Notes: a model not told the origin generated them from the letters alone. Shown: positions 6,969 to 14,908, numbered from the stretch's first letter. The stretch is 20,420 nucleotides of DNA from Spirochaetota bacterium (GCA_023401595.1 JAEXDQ010000021.1:1-20420), one strand, 5' to 3'. Numbers and translations are program-made.

Positions 6969-7673
6969 ATGGAACAACTGATAATGCATTTGTTCGACTT
7001 GTTCGGCACAATGATTTTCGCCATTACCGGCGCTGTCATGGGGGTGCGGTGCAAGCTCGATTTCCTTGGTGTCGTGGTCTTCGCCTGTACTGTCGGAGTC
7101 GGCGGGGGCATGTTGCGGGACATGCTGCTGGGCGCTACCCCTGTGGCAGCGTATACGAACGAAGTCTACCTCATCATTTGCATCTGCACCGGGGTCGTCA
7201 TGTTCTTCATCTCCCCAAAAGTGGTCGGGCGATGGCGTATCATCATGTTCTGTGATGCGATAGGGCTCGGTGTCTTCACCGCGCTCGGCGTCGCCAAAGG
7301 CGCGATGTACGGAGTCGGTCCGGTCGGACAGATCCTTTCCGGTGTGTTGGGGGCCGTAGGCGGCGGGGTGATTCGCGATGTGCTGGCCCGAAGGGTCCCC
7401 GCGGTCCTCACCAGCGATTTCTACGCGACCGCCTCGTTGGTCGGGGGTATCGTCTACGTATTGCTGGAACAAACCTCCGTATCGTTTTTCATCCGTTTTT
7501 TTGTCTGCGTGGGCATTGTGATTACGTTGCGGGTATTGGCGATCAAGTTCAACATGTCGCTGCCGAAGGCCGGCCATTGGAGGGATCCTTCCCACGTGCC
7601 GACCAAGGGGCAGGGAACGATACCGCCGCGGAATGACGCCGTTCAGGATGAACGGGCCGGAGACGCCGACTGA
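6969..7673 (+). CDS. TRIC-type (UPF0126/YicG-like) membrane channel protein
   Basis: A 234-residue inner-membrane protein with about seven hydrophobic segments, made of two similar halves. Each half carries the family motif: TVGVGGGMLRDMLLGATP near residue 45 and AVGGGVIRDVLARRVP near residue 130. Bacterial TRIC relatives form cation channels as trimers; some are proposed to carry amino acids such as glycine. The C-terminal 35 residues after the last membrane segment are hydrophilic and probably cytoplasmic. GGGAGG (6961-6966) lies unusually close (2 nt) to the ATG; a later ATG at 6984 would have no well-placed ribosome site. It starts a plus-strand cluster with alaX-like and VTT genes (65-bp gap, then 1 nt). 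Confidence 0.88.
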   Translation: MEQLIMHLFDLFGTMIFAITGAVMGVRCKLDFLGVVVFACTVGVGGGMLRDMLLGATPVAAYTNEVYLIICICTGVVMFFISPKVVGRWRIIMFCDAIGLGVFTALGVAKGAMYGVGPVGQILSGVLGAVGGGVIRDVLARRVPAVLTSDFYATASLVGGIVYVLLEQTSVSFFIRFFVCVGIVITLRVLAIKFNMSLPKAGHWRDPSHVPTKGQGTIPPRNDAVQDERAGDAD

Positions 7674-7737
7674 TTGCCGATCCGTTATCTTTTCGTTATG
7701 ACCGGGCATTTGCGAATTCTACGCTCTGGACTCCTCC

Positions 7738-9015
7738 ATGGGAAATCGTTACAGTACCCATATGTCCGTTACAGAAGCAGTCTATTATCAACAGCCATAT
7801 CTTCAGCAGCTTGCCGTGCGCATTGTCGCCGTAGAGCCTTGTGGACAAGCTTCCCTGGGCCTGTCCGCCGTACAGCTCGACCGTACTATCTGCTATCCCG
7901 AAGGCGGTGGGCAGCCGGGCGACAGGGGGACGCTTTCCTCCGAGGCCGGATCCTGCCGGATCGTCGATACCCGCAAGGGTGATGACGGGACTATAGTCCA
8001 TATTGTCGAGGATCCCTGTCCTTTTGCCGTAGGGGAATCCGTCGCATTGTCTTTGGACTGGGGACATCGATACGAATACATGCAACAGCATACGGCGCAG
8101 CATCTCATTTCCGGCCTGTTCTATACCCATTTCGGCATAGGAACCGTATCCGTCCATCAGGGTGATGAAATCCTTACCGTCGAGACGGACCGCGGGGATA
8201 TCCCTTTGGATACTCTGCGGGACATGGAGGCGTTGGTCAATCAGGCTATCCGAAGCCGGGCGAAAATCTCCTACGAGGAGCGTTCCCACGCCGACGCCGA
8301 GGCGCTTGGCCTGCGCCGGAGCATCAAGGTCGAGGGCGATGTGAGGCTGGTCCGCATCGGGGACATCGATGTAATCGCTTGCGGTGGTATCCACGTGGCG
8401 TCGACCGATGAAATCGGGCTGGTGCTGTTCATCGGCGTTGAAATGATCAGAGGGCATGTCCGGACAATCTGGAAGACCGCCGACCGCGCGGTCGCCGAGA
8501 TACACAGGAATCAGGAAATCGTCCAGGAGCTTTGTGCGTTTTTCTCCTCCCAACCGCATGAGCTGGTCGAAAAAGCGCGGCAGCTGCATCAACAGGCCGC
8601 CGATGCTCAATGGCATCGGCAGAAGACGGCGTCGCGCCTTGCGTCGATGCTATTGCTCTCGGAACGGGAAGGGGCGCGATGCATCGTCAAGGGTACTCCT
8701 GTCGTCGTGCTGGACATCTCTTGCGAACCGGAGTTGTCGTTGAAACACTTCGCCGAGCAATTGGATTCATATGAGGACATCGCCGTATGTGTGGTGCAGG
8801 TCGTCGGCGGAAAGCTATCATGGATGATTGGATTGAAGGGGGCGTTCGCACAGACGTTGCCCTTTGATTTGTTTCGTTCCAAGCTGCTGCCGATAATCGG
8901 TGGCAAGGGTGGGGGACGGGCTCCCCTGTGGCAGGGCGTAGGTACCGATGTTTCAAATCCGCAGGAGTTCCTACGGATGTTCAGGAATCTGATCGAAGAA
9001 CAAGGTAGGGTGTGA
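7738..9015 (+). CDS. AlaX-type alanyl-tRNA editing protein with DHHA1-like C-terminus
   Basis: A free-standing deacylase expected to remove Ser or Gly wrongly attached to tRNA-Ala, related to the editing part of alanyl-tRNA synthetase. YPEGGGQPGDRG (53-64) is the family signature near the N-terminus. The zinc/catalytic set is complete: H118 and H122 in QQHTAQHL, and C215 and H219 in CGGIHV. The middle (about 245-310) is helical. The C-terminus has IGGKGGGRAPLWQGVG (387-402), as in the DHHA1/C-Ala domain, making this the long AlaX form (425 residues). There is no strong Shine-Dalgarno at ATG 7738; ATG 7762 (MSVTEAVYYQ) is an alternative start. The stop is followed after one base by the next gene, so the two are likely cotranslated. 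Confidence 0.9.
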   Translation: MGNRYSTHMSVTEAVYYQQPYLQQLAVRIVAVEPCGQASLGLSAVQLDRTICYPEGGGQPGDRGTLSSEAGSCRIVDTRKGDDGTIVHIVEDPCPFAVGESVALSLDWGHRYEYMQQHTAQHLISGLFYTHFGIGTVSVHQGDEILTVETDRGDIPLDTLRDMEALVNQAIRSRAKISYEERSHADAEALGLRRSIKVEGDVRLVRIGDIDVIACGGIHVASTDEIGLVLFIGVEMIRGHVRTIWKTADRAVAEIHRNQEIVQELCAFFSSQPHELVEKARQLHQQAADAQWHRQKTASRLASMLLLSEREGARCIVKGTPVVVLDISCEPELSLKHFAEQLDSYEDIAVCVVQVVGGKLSWMIGLKGAFAQTLPFDLFRSKLLPIIGGKGGGRAPLWQGVGTDVSNPQEFLRMFRNLIEEQGRV

Positions 9016-9016
9016 C

Positions 9017-9715
9017 ATGGACTTGGTCGACCCTATTGCCCCTGGCGATGAAATCGATGTTTTGGAAGCGGATGCCGTCGGCGATGCGGAGTGCGAGACT
9101 GCTGTCCCCCGCCACAAGCTTCAGTTTTTCAGCAATACGCAGCTGTTCAAGGCGGACGGGGATCTGGACTGGCGTCAACTGATTCTGAAGACCGTGATTC
9201 TCATGTGCGTATTTTTGTTGGTCTATGCGATCGCGTTGTATTTCGTCAAGGATGAATATTCTGTGATCGGCGAATGGGTTATCGACCATATGGGGCATAT
9301 GGGGATCGGCGTTTTCGTCTTTCTCGTTGACATGTTGATCGTTCCTATGAGCGTAGACCTTATCTTTCCCTTCGTCTTGACTTGGAACCCCGTCGCCTTG
9401 CTCGCGGTCATGGGCATATCTTCCGCTTTGGGCGGGTACTGCGGCTATTGGATCGGCAGGTTGCTGGGGAGCATCCCGTTCATCAGGCGGTTCACCAGCA
9501 GTTTTAGCCGGGACGGGGAAAGGATGCTCGCCCGCTACGGCGTCTGGGCCGTGGTGATAGCCGGACTGACGCCGATTCCTTTCTCCACGGTCTGCTGGCT
9601 GGCCGGTATGCTGAAGGTTCCTGCGGGATGGACGTTTCTGGCCTGCTTTTCGAGAATTCCCCGCATGATCATCTATTATCTGATTTTCGCAGGCGGATTG
9701 ATGGTGATTTTCTGA
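9017..9715 (+). CDS. VTT/DedA-like (SNARE-associated type) inner-membrane protein
   Basis: A 232-residue integral membrane protein. A hydrophilic, acidic N-terminal tail of about 50 residues precedes the first membrane helix (LILKTVILMCVFLLVYAIALYF). The central part has the VTT-type features: a re-entrant, Pro/Gly-containing segment and GGYCGYWIGRLLGSIPFIRRF, then ARYGVWAVVIAGLTPIPFSTVCWLAGMLKVPAGWTFLACFSRIPRMIIYYLIF. Family members (DedA, YqaA, TVP38) are linked to lipid transport or scrambling and envelope homeostasis; the exact role here is unknown. Its ATG lies one base after the stop of the AlaX-type gene, indicating translational coupling. It converges with purB 58 bp later; I see no clear terminator in between. 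Confidence 0.85.
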   Translation: MDLVDPIAPGDEIDVLEADAVGDAECETAVPRHKLQFFSNTQLFKADGDLDWRQLILKTVILMCVFLLVYAIALYFVKDEYSVIGEWVIDHMGHMGIGVFVFLVDMLIVPMSVDLIFPFVLTWNPVALLAVMGISSALGGYCGYWIGRLLGSIPFIRRFTSSFSRDGERMLARYGVWAVVIAGLTPIPFSTVCWLAGMLKVPAGWTFLACFSRIPRMIIYYLIFAGGLMVIF

Positions 9716-9773
9716 TTCGCATCATCGGCCGTATCCGATTCATATGCTGTATGGGGGATGGGGCAAATAAGCG

Positions 9774-11177
9774 CTATTTACCTAGAGCTTGTTTCACCTG
9801 TTCCAACACCATCCGTGTCCGTAACGGAGCGTCCCCTACATAGTCGTCCGCTACCAGCATTGACGATATCTCTTCCGTCGTAGCGAACTTGAGGATGGCC
9901 GGGTCGGTGGCGAGTGTTTCCGCCAATGGGTTCTTGCGCCCCTCCTGGACTTCCTGCCATGCGGCGAGGGAGTGATTACGGATTACCTCGTGCATCTCCT
10001 GCCTGTTGGCGCCCCGGCGTCCCAGCTCCATAAGCAACCGTTCACTGGCGGCGAACAGCCCGTATGCCTCTAGGTTCTTCTGTACGCCTGTATCATGTAC
10101 CTGCATGCCATTGATAATCTTTGTGGCGGTAGTCAGTATTTCATCTACGGCGAGGAACGCTGAGGGGAGGACCATGCGTCGGTTCGCGCTGTCGTCCAAG
10201 GTCCGTTCCAGCAATGTGCTGGCGGAGTTCTGCCATACGATGTTCTCCATGGAGCTGACGTATCTGCACAAGCTGTCCAGTTTCTCACAGTTGATTGGAT
10301 TCCGTTTGAACGGCATGGCCGAAGAACCGACCTGCTTTGCTCCGAACGGTTCGCTCCATTCTCCTATTGGAGGACTTTGCAGCAAGCGAAAGTCGATGGC
10401 GAACTTGTATAGTGTGCAGCAGAGCCCTGAAAGGGCGGTGATGATTCTCCAATCCTGCTTACGGGGATAAACCTGCGTAGCGGCGGTAAACGGCTTGATC
10501 CCCAGCTCCTCCATCACCTCCTGTTCCAGCTGTACCGGCGTCATCCCCGTACCCTTGAGGAGTTCCGCGTAGCTGGCGGCGGTGCCGACCGCCCCCTTCA
10601 TCCCTTTGCCTCGGATGCCTTGCCGGACCTGTTTCATCTGTGTGAGGTCTTCCATGAGGTCTTGTGCGATTTGTGCGAAACGATAGCCCACAGTGGTTGG
10701 TTCCGCCGGCTGGATATGGGTGAATGCCATGCAGGGGACATCGGCGTATTGTTCCATTTTGGTGATGAAACCATCGAGAAGCGTTTCCGTCCGTTGGATG
10801 ATGATATCCATCGCCTCACCAAGTCGCATGGCGTCCATGTTGTCCAAGGCGTCCATGCTCGTCGCTCCCAGATGGATGATGCTTCCCGCGTTCGGGCATT
10901 GCTCCGCATAGGTTTTGATTTCCGCCATCAGGTCATGATGGATTTCCGCCTCGATTTCACTTGCGCGATCTATGTCTATGTCGTCCTTGCGCCGTTCCAG
11001 TTCCGCGACCTGTTGCGGCGAGACCAAGCCCGCATGCATTTCCGCACGTGCGAGCGCAATCCAGACACGACGGAGCAATCGCCTCTTGTGGGCTTCTGAC
11101 CAAATGCCTCGCATGGTTTCTGAACCATATCTCCAGGTAAAAGGGGAAATATATGTATCGTGCGAATAATCGTTCAT
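9774..11177 (-). CDS. purB: Adenylosuccinate lyase
   Basis: Catalyses two steps of purine synthesis: SAICAR to AICAR plus fumarate, and adenylosuccinate to AMP plus fumarate. The 467-residue protein has all the fumarase/aspartase superfamily signatures: HHDLMAEIK (80-88), IIHLGATSMDALD (100-112), AFTHIQPAEPTTVGYR with His154 as likely catalytic base or acid, and GSSAMPFKRNPINCE (284-298) with the catalytic-loop serines. I chose ATG 11177 over the longer frame from 11255 because GGAGG lies 8 nt upstream and MNDYSHDTYISPFTWRYGSE is a normal PurB N-terminus. It is transcribed alone from a predicted promoter at 11222-11251. No other purine gene is nearby. Confidence 0.95.
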   Translation of the reverse strand: MNDYSHDTYISPFTWRYGSETMRGIWSEAHKRRLLRRVWIALARAEMHAGLVSPQQVAELERRKDDIDIDRASEIEAEIHHDLMAEIKTYAEQCPNAGSIIHLGATSMDALDNMDAMRLGEAMDIIIQRTETLLDGFITKMEQYADVPCMAFTHIQPAEPTTVGYRFAQIAQDLMEDLTQMKQVRQGIRGKGMKGAVGTAASYAELLKGTGMTPVQLEQEVMEELGIKPFTAATQVYPRKQDWRIITALSGLCCTLYKFAIDFRLLQSPPIGEWSEPFGAKQVGSSAMPFKRNPINCEKLDSLCRYVSSMENIVWQNSASTLLERTLDDSANRRMVLPSAFLAVDEILTTATKIINGMQVHDTGVQKNLEAYGLFAASERLLMELGRRGANRQEMHEVIRNHSLAAWQEVQEGRKNPLAETLATDPAILKFATTEEISSMLVADDYVGDAPLRTRMVLEQVKQALGK

Positions 11178-11221
11178 GGGTAAACCTCCAGAGTCGGGTA
11201 GTACGAGTGGTACATATCGGC

Positions 11222-11251
11222 AGTATAGCAATTCCCCCGCTGCTCGGGCAA
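11222..11251 (-). promoter_or_regulatory. Predicted purB promoter
   Basis: On the minus strand: TTGCCC (11251-11246), an 18-bp spacer and TATACT (11227-11222), about 45 bp upstream of the purB start codon. The -10 is five of six to consensus. Confidence 0.5.
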
Positions 11252-11335
11252 TCACTCTTGAAGCATACCGCTACATGTTTGTTTCCGGTAACGTCAGGCG
11301 GTTGCTCCTCATACAATGTCCTTCCATGTCTGACG

Positions 11336-11371
11336 ATGCCGTGCCGGACGGTCCGTTTTGCCGGACGGCAT
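11336..11371. other. GC-rich hairpin upstream of purB
   Basis: ATGCCGT-G-CCGG (11336-11347) pairs with CCGGACGGCAT (11361-11371), an 11-bp stem with one bulged base and a 13-nt loop. No T-tract follows on either strand. It lies just left of the 20-bp repeat block, in the purB-gntR intergenic region. Confidence 0.5.
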
Positions 11372-11400
11372 ATATAGAGTTGCAAATTGTCCTTTAGCCG

Positions 11401-11510
11401 TGCCAGACGTACCTTCCGATGATCAGACGTGCTTTCCGGTGGCCAGACACGCTTAAACAAGGCTTCTGGCGTTCAGACGTGGCTTTCCGCGGCCAGACGC
11501 GCTTTCCGAT
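11401..11510. repeat. Degenerate 20-bp tandem repeat block
   Basis: The element CAGAC recurs at 11404, 11424, 11444, 11474 and 11494: steps of 20, 20, 30 and 20 bp. Four of the five units continue with (T)TTCCG about 10 bp later, giving a consensus close to CCAGACGTGCTTTCCGGTGG. The third unit is degenerate and carries a 10-bp insertion. The phase is kept in multiples of about one helical turn. Function unknown. The rest of the 652-bp gap between purB and gntR (11178-11829) holds the purB promoter, a hairpin, and the gntR promoter with its operators; I see no gene in it. Confidence 0.65.
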
Positions 11511-11692
11511 AGGTACACCTGCTTCCCCAAACCAATAGGGTTTCCCGGGCCGACACATAACCGTCTACGAGGATTTTGTTTCCGATACGGCAATTTCCAA
11601 CGAAGTAATTCCATATATTATTTCTTGTGGAAGCCGCTATCGGCACCGTCATGAATATCCCCCACGCCATATGATAAAGTTCAAAAAAACAT

Positions 11693-11721
11693 TTGACAGA
11701 AACGGAAAGCGATAGTAGTAT
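11693..11721 (+). promoter_or_regulatory. Predicted promoter of the gntR-kduI-kduD operon
   Basis: TTGACA (11693-11698, perfect consensus), a 17-bp spacer and TAGTAT (11716-11721). The -10 lies inside the first GTATAC palindrome, so a bound repressor would block the polymerase. The 5' leader to the ATG at 11830 would be about 100 nt. Confidence 0.6.
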
Positions 11722-11763
11722 ACTAAATATAAAGTTTGTATACAAATTTTAAAAGTGTATACA
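11716..11763. promoter_or_regulatory. Three tandem GTATAC palindromes, probable GntR operators
   Basis: Perfect palindromes TAGTATACTA (11716-11725), TTTGTATACAAA (11735-11746) and TGTATACA (11756-11763) have centres 20 and 19 bp apart, putting all three on one face of the helix. They fit the FadR-subfamily consensus TnGTnnnACnA. Position over and after the -10 suggests autorepression by the GntR protein encoded directly downstream. Confidence 0.65.
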
Positions 11764-11829
11764 AATTATCAAAACGCTGAAATCCACGAGGTTTTCAGCC
11801 GGCAGAGGATAGAAAAAGGACGGGCGTTC

Positions 11830-12540
11830 ATGAAGAACCAAGGCGGGGACATCGCCAATACTGTGTTTGAAACACTCCGGCAGGAAATTCTCGACCTTAC
11901 CATCAAGCCGGGGGAGGCCCTGTCGGAAGGTACGGTCTGTGAACGCTTCTCCGCCTCCCGTACTCCGGTTCGCACCGCCTTCCAACGCCTTTCCGATGCC
12001 GGACTCATAGAGATCATCCCCTACAAAGGGGCCTGCGCCACATTGCTGAGCATGGACTACATCCGACAGATGATTTACATGCGTTGCGCCATAGAGACCA
12101 ATGTCGTCAACGATTTTATCGATGCATACGACCTGTTCGCCATAGAGGACGTGGAGCATCATCTGCGGCAGCAGGAGATATTGCTGTCGACGGCATCCTT
12201 CACGCCTCCGGATTTCTACCGGGCGGATTCGCAGTTCCATCAGCTGTGGTTCAGACGGATGCATTGCGACCAGCTATGGGAGATCATCCAGAAGTCAGAG
12301 GCTCATTACACCCGGTTCAGGATGCTGGATATTGTCGAGATGCACATGTTCCGGGACATCTATCAGGAGCATGTGCAACTGGTGGATTTGATCAAGCACA
12401 AGGATAAGGACGCCGTCAAGGAGTGGATGACGAACCATCTCAATGGCGGTATTCGGCGTCTGGGAGACAAACTGTCCACCGATTTCGCCGGTTTTTTTGC
12501 AAAGGATGATAAGGAATGTTTTTCGGCCATGGCCATGTGA
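11830..12540 (+). CDS. GntR-family regulator, FadR/FCD subfamily
   Basis: A 236-residue transcription factor, likely a repressor that senses a sugar acid. The N-terminal winged helix contains ANTVFETLRQEILDLTIKPGEALSE and CERFSASRTPVRTAFQRLSDAGLIEIIPYKGA (about residues 38-69), the classic GntR pattern. The remainder is an all-helical FCD ligand domain, with the D/H set around FYRADSQFHQLWF and HVQLVDLIKHKDKDAVKEWMTNHL, as in the metal-binding FCD type. I chose ATG 11830, which has AAAAAGGA upstream; the same frame is open from GTG 11755, but that codon lies inside an operator palindrome. kduI follows after 44 bp and kduD after that, so the regulator probably controls its own uronate operon. 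Confidence 0.9.
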   Translation: MKNQGGDIANTVFETLRQEILDLTIKPGEALSEGTVCERFSASRTPVRTAFQRLSDAGLIEIIPYKGACATLLSMDYIRQMIYMRCAIETNVVNDFIDAYDLFAIEDVEHHLRQQEILLSTASFTPPDFYRADSQFHQLWFRRMHCDQLWEIIQKSEAHYTRFRMLDIVEMHMFRDIYQEHVQLVDLIKHKDKDAVKEWMTNHLNGGIRRLGDKLSTDFAGFFAKDDKECFSAMAM

Positions 12541-12584
12541 CCAGGCCGATCATGATAAGAAGAACCCAATCAGGAGGTATTCGT

Positions 12585-13427
12585 ATGGATATCAGGTATT
12601 CAACAGGAAAAGAACCATTCAAGAGAATGACCACGGAAGAGCTGCGTGAGGAATTCCTCATCCAGAATATTTTCATGAAGGATGATGTGTCCGCCGTCTA
12701 TTCGCACATCGACCGTATCGTGACCATGGGAGCCATGCCCGTCTCGCAGGAGGTCCGGATCGACAAGAACATCGACTGCTGGAAGAACTTCGGCGTCCAT
12801 TATTTCCTTGAACGCCGTGAGCTGGGCATCATCAACATCGGTAGCTCGGGCGCTGTCAAGGCCGATGGAACCGTATACAAGATGGATCATTTCGACGGTC
12901 TCTACCTGCCGATGGGTACCAAGGAGATATCCTTTGTCAGCGACAAGGCTGACGAACCCGCCAAGTTCTACATGTGCTCCGCTCCTGCCCACCGTCCGTA
13001 TCCCGCCAAGCTGATTCCCCTCGCCGAGGCGAAGCACGTTCACCTTGGTTCCCAGGCGACCAGTAACGAACGGACCATCAACCAATATATCCATCCGGAT
13101 GTACTCGACACCTGCCAGCTTTCCATGGGACTGACCCACCTCGAGACTGGTTCAGTGTGGAACACGATGCCCGCCCATACCCACGAGCGCCGCATGGAGG
13201 TCTACTTCTACTTCGATATCCCGCAGGACAACGTCGTGTTCCATCTGATGGGCGAGCCTCAGCAGACCCGCCATGTCGTGATGCATAACGACGAAGCGGT
13301 TCTGAATCCCAGCTGGTCTATCCATTCCGGTTGCGGTACGAGCAACTATACGTTCATCTGGTCCATGTGCGGCGAAAACCGTGCCTACGATGATCAGGAC
13401 TGGATCAAGACCGAGGATCTTCGCTAG
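12585..13427 (+). CDS. kduI: 5-keto-4-deoxyuronate isomerase (4-deoxy-L-threo-5-hexosulose-uronate ketol-isomerase)
   Basis: Converts 5-keto-4-deoxyuronate, formed from unsaturated uronates released by pectin or glycosaminoglycan lyases, into 2,5-diketo-3-deoxygluconate. The 280-residue cupin-type protein carries the zinc ligands at the expected places: H198 and H200 in PAHTHERR, E205 in MEVYFYF, and H247 in SIHSGCGT. These are two residues later than in the E. coli enzyme (H196, H198, E203, H245 from memory). Other signatures are MGLTHLETGSVWNTMP and the C-terminal WIKTEDLR. AGGAGG lies 7 nt before ATG 12585, which is why I reject the longer frame from 12516. It sits between gntR and kduD and is probably cotranscribed with both. 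Confidence 0.96.
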   Translation: MDIRYSTGKEPFKRMTTEELREEFLIQNIFMKDDVSAVYSHIDRIVTMGAMPVSQEVRIDKNIDCWKNFGVHYFLERRELGIINIGSSGAVKADGTVYKMDHFDGLYLPMGTKEISFVSDKADEPAKFYMCSAPAHRPYPAKLIPLAEAKHVHLGSQATSNERTINQYIHPDVLDTCQLSMGLTHLETGSVWNTMPAHTHERRMEVYFYFDIPQDNVVFHLMGEPQQTRHVVMHNDEAVLNPSWSIHSGCGTSNYTFIWSMCGENRAYDDQDWIKTEDLR

Positions 13428-13596
13428 TCGAAGTATTGTCAATACGGTCGCCGCTTGTGCATCGGAATGTCCGGGCGGTGACCCATGGACTTCGTCCTGG
13501 ACGAGGCCCGTCCAATGAAAAGAGCTGTCAGCCTATGACTGAACGCGACCATAGCGCCGGTTCGGCAGTTGATAGACGCATTTTGGAGGTGTCATG

Positions 13597-14400
13597 ATGA
13601 GTTTTATGGATCAGTTCTCCCTGAAGGGGAAGATCGCATGGGTGACGGGGGCTTCCTACGGTATCGGTTTCGCTATCGCGACCGCCTATGCCGAAGCTGG
13701 CGCGACCATCGTATTCAACGATATCAATCAGGAGCTGATGGACAAAGGGCTCGCCGCTTATGCGGAGAAGGGCATCAAGGCGCATGGTTATGTCTGCGAC
13801 GTGACCGACGAGGCCGCCGTACAGGCTACCGTCGCCAAGATTGAAAAAGAGGTCGGGGTAATCGACATCCTCGTCAACAACGCCGGTATCATCAAGCGTA
13901 TCCCGATGCTCGAGATGTCCGCCGCCGATTTCCGCAAGGTCATCGACGTCGACCTCAACGCACCCTTCATCGTCTCCAAGGCCGTCATTCCCGGCATGAT
14001 CAAGAAGGGGCACGGTAAGATCATCAACATCTGTTCGATGATGAGCGAACTCGGTCGCGAGACCGTCTCCGCCTACGCCGCCGCCAAGGGGGGCCTGAAG
14101 ATGCTCACCCGGAACATCTGTTCCGAATACGGCGAACACAACATCCAGTGCAACGGCATCGGGCCCGGCTATATCGCTACTCCTCAGACCGCTCCGCTTC
14201 GCGAACGTCAGGCGGACGGCAGCCGCCATCCGTTCGACCAGTTCATCATCGCCAAGACTCCCGCCGCCAGATGGGGCGAGACCAGCGACCTCCAAGGCCC
14301 TGCGGTCTTCCTCGCTTCCGATGCGTCGAACTTTGTGAACGGGCATGTGCTGTATGTGGATGGGGGTATCTTGGCCTACATCGGCAAACAACCCAAGTAA
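13597..14400 (+). CDS. kduD: 2-dehydro-3-deoxy-D-gluconate 5-dehydrogenase, SDR family
   Basis: Reduces 2,5-diketo-3-deoxygluconate (the KduI product) to 2-keto-3-deoxygluconate with NAD(P)H. The 267-residue short-chain dehydrogenase has the nucleotide loop TGASYGIG (17-24), the NNAG motif (94-97), and the catalytic Ser147, Tyr160 and Lys164 (SAYAAAKGG). The KduD-like C-terminus is VNGHVLYVDGGILAYIGKQPK. The closest alternative is gluconate 5-dehydrogenase, but the position directly after kduI favours KduD. TGGAGG (13584-13589) is 7 nt before ATG 13597 and 4 nt before ATG 13594; I prefer 13597, but either could be used. The 166-bp gap from kduI holds a 13-bp palindrome but no obvious terminator. 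No KDG kinase or aldolase gene is in the window. Confidence 0.93.
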   Translation: MSFMDQFSLKGKIAWVTGASYGIGFAIATAYAEAGATIVFNDINQELMDKGLAAYAEKGIKAHGYVCDVTDEAAVQATVAKIEKEVGVIDILVNNAGIIKRIPMLEMSAADFRKVIDVDLNAPFIVSKAVIPGMIKKGHGKIINICSMMSELGRETVSAYAAAKGGLKMLTRNICSEYGEHNIQCNGIGPGYIATPQTAPLRERQADGSRHPFDQFIIAKTPAARWGETSDLQGPAVFLASDASNFVNGHVLYVDGGILAYIGKQPK

Positions 14401-14406
14401 CTCGAT

Positions 14407-14556
14407 TAAAGCTCCCGGTGCTACGTCGCTTTGTCGCTCATGTATCAAGCATACATGTCGCGCCTTTGCTCCTAGCCCGGGGTGCTTTTCTCTTCGTTAC
14501 TGAATTTCGACCTGGGATAGGGAGGCGTTTCGTCGTTGTTTCGCCACTCGTGTATC
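14407..14556. repeat. 150-bp direct repeat, copy 1, with an internal hairpin
   Basis: Nearly identical (about five differences) to 14616-14765. It starts six bases after the kduD stop. It contains a stem-loop CATGTAT-caagc-ATACATG (14439-14457) and ends inside a related hairpin, CGTGTAT-ctacaa-ATACACG (14549-14568). The sequences around the two hairpins also resemble each other, so the block is built from a smaller unit of about 100-110 bp. Translated, it gives an accidental repeated peptide (LRRFVxHVSSIHV...) that I do not regard as a gene. Confidence 0.8.
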
Positions 14557-14615
14557 TACAAATACACGTCGTGCCTTACGTCCTAGTCACAGGCGTTTTC
14601 CTCCTTCGCCGTCGA

Positions 14616-14765
14616 TAAAGCTCCCGGTGCTACGTCGCTTTGTCACTCATGTATCAAGCATACATGTCGTGCCTTTGCTCCTGGCCCGGGGTGCTTTTCT
14701 CTTCGCTACTGAATTTCGACCTGGGATAGGGAGGCGTTTCGTCGTGGTTTCGCCACTCGTGTATC
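14616..14765. repeat. 150-bp direct repeat, copy 2
   Basis: Second copy, 209 bp downstream of the first, with the same CATGTAT-caagc-ATACATG hairpin (14648-14666). It breaks off at 14765, just after the left arm of the second hairpin (CGTGTATC, 14758-14765), so the last half-unit is truncated. The stretch 14766-14908 that follows contains no gene or clear signal that I can support. Confidence 0.8.
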
Positions 14766-14908
14766 CTTTTCCGGCATTGTCGAGAAAAACAATCGACCAA
14801 GTTTTTTCCGTTTTGTTTCTGGATGCTCAGCTTACTCGGACAAAGGTTGCCATTTTTCGAATTCCGTTCGCAAAACGCTCGTGCATGTTCTTTGATTTCC
14901 AGTTGAGA

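Noticed and set aside
11473..11745. 90-codon minus-strand frame between purB and gntR
   Set aside because: It starts within the operator region, has no ribosome site and ends inside the 20-bp repeat block; not gene-like.
11755..12540. Longer GntR reading from GTG 11755
   Set aside because: That codon lies in an operator palindrome close to the expected transcription start; ATG 11830 has a ribosome site and a normal GntR N-terminus.
14407..14765. CRISPR array or integron attC sites
   Set aside because: Only two long copies with no short repeat-spacer pattern, no cas genes, no integrase, and no core sites of the RYYYAAC/GTTRRRY type.
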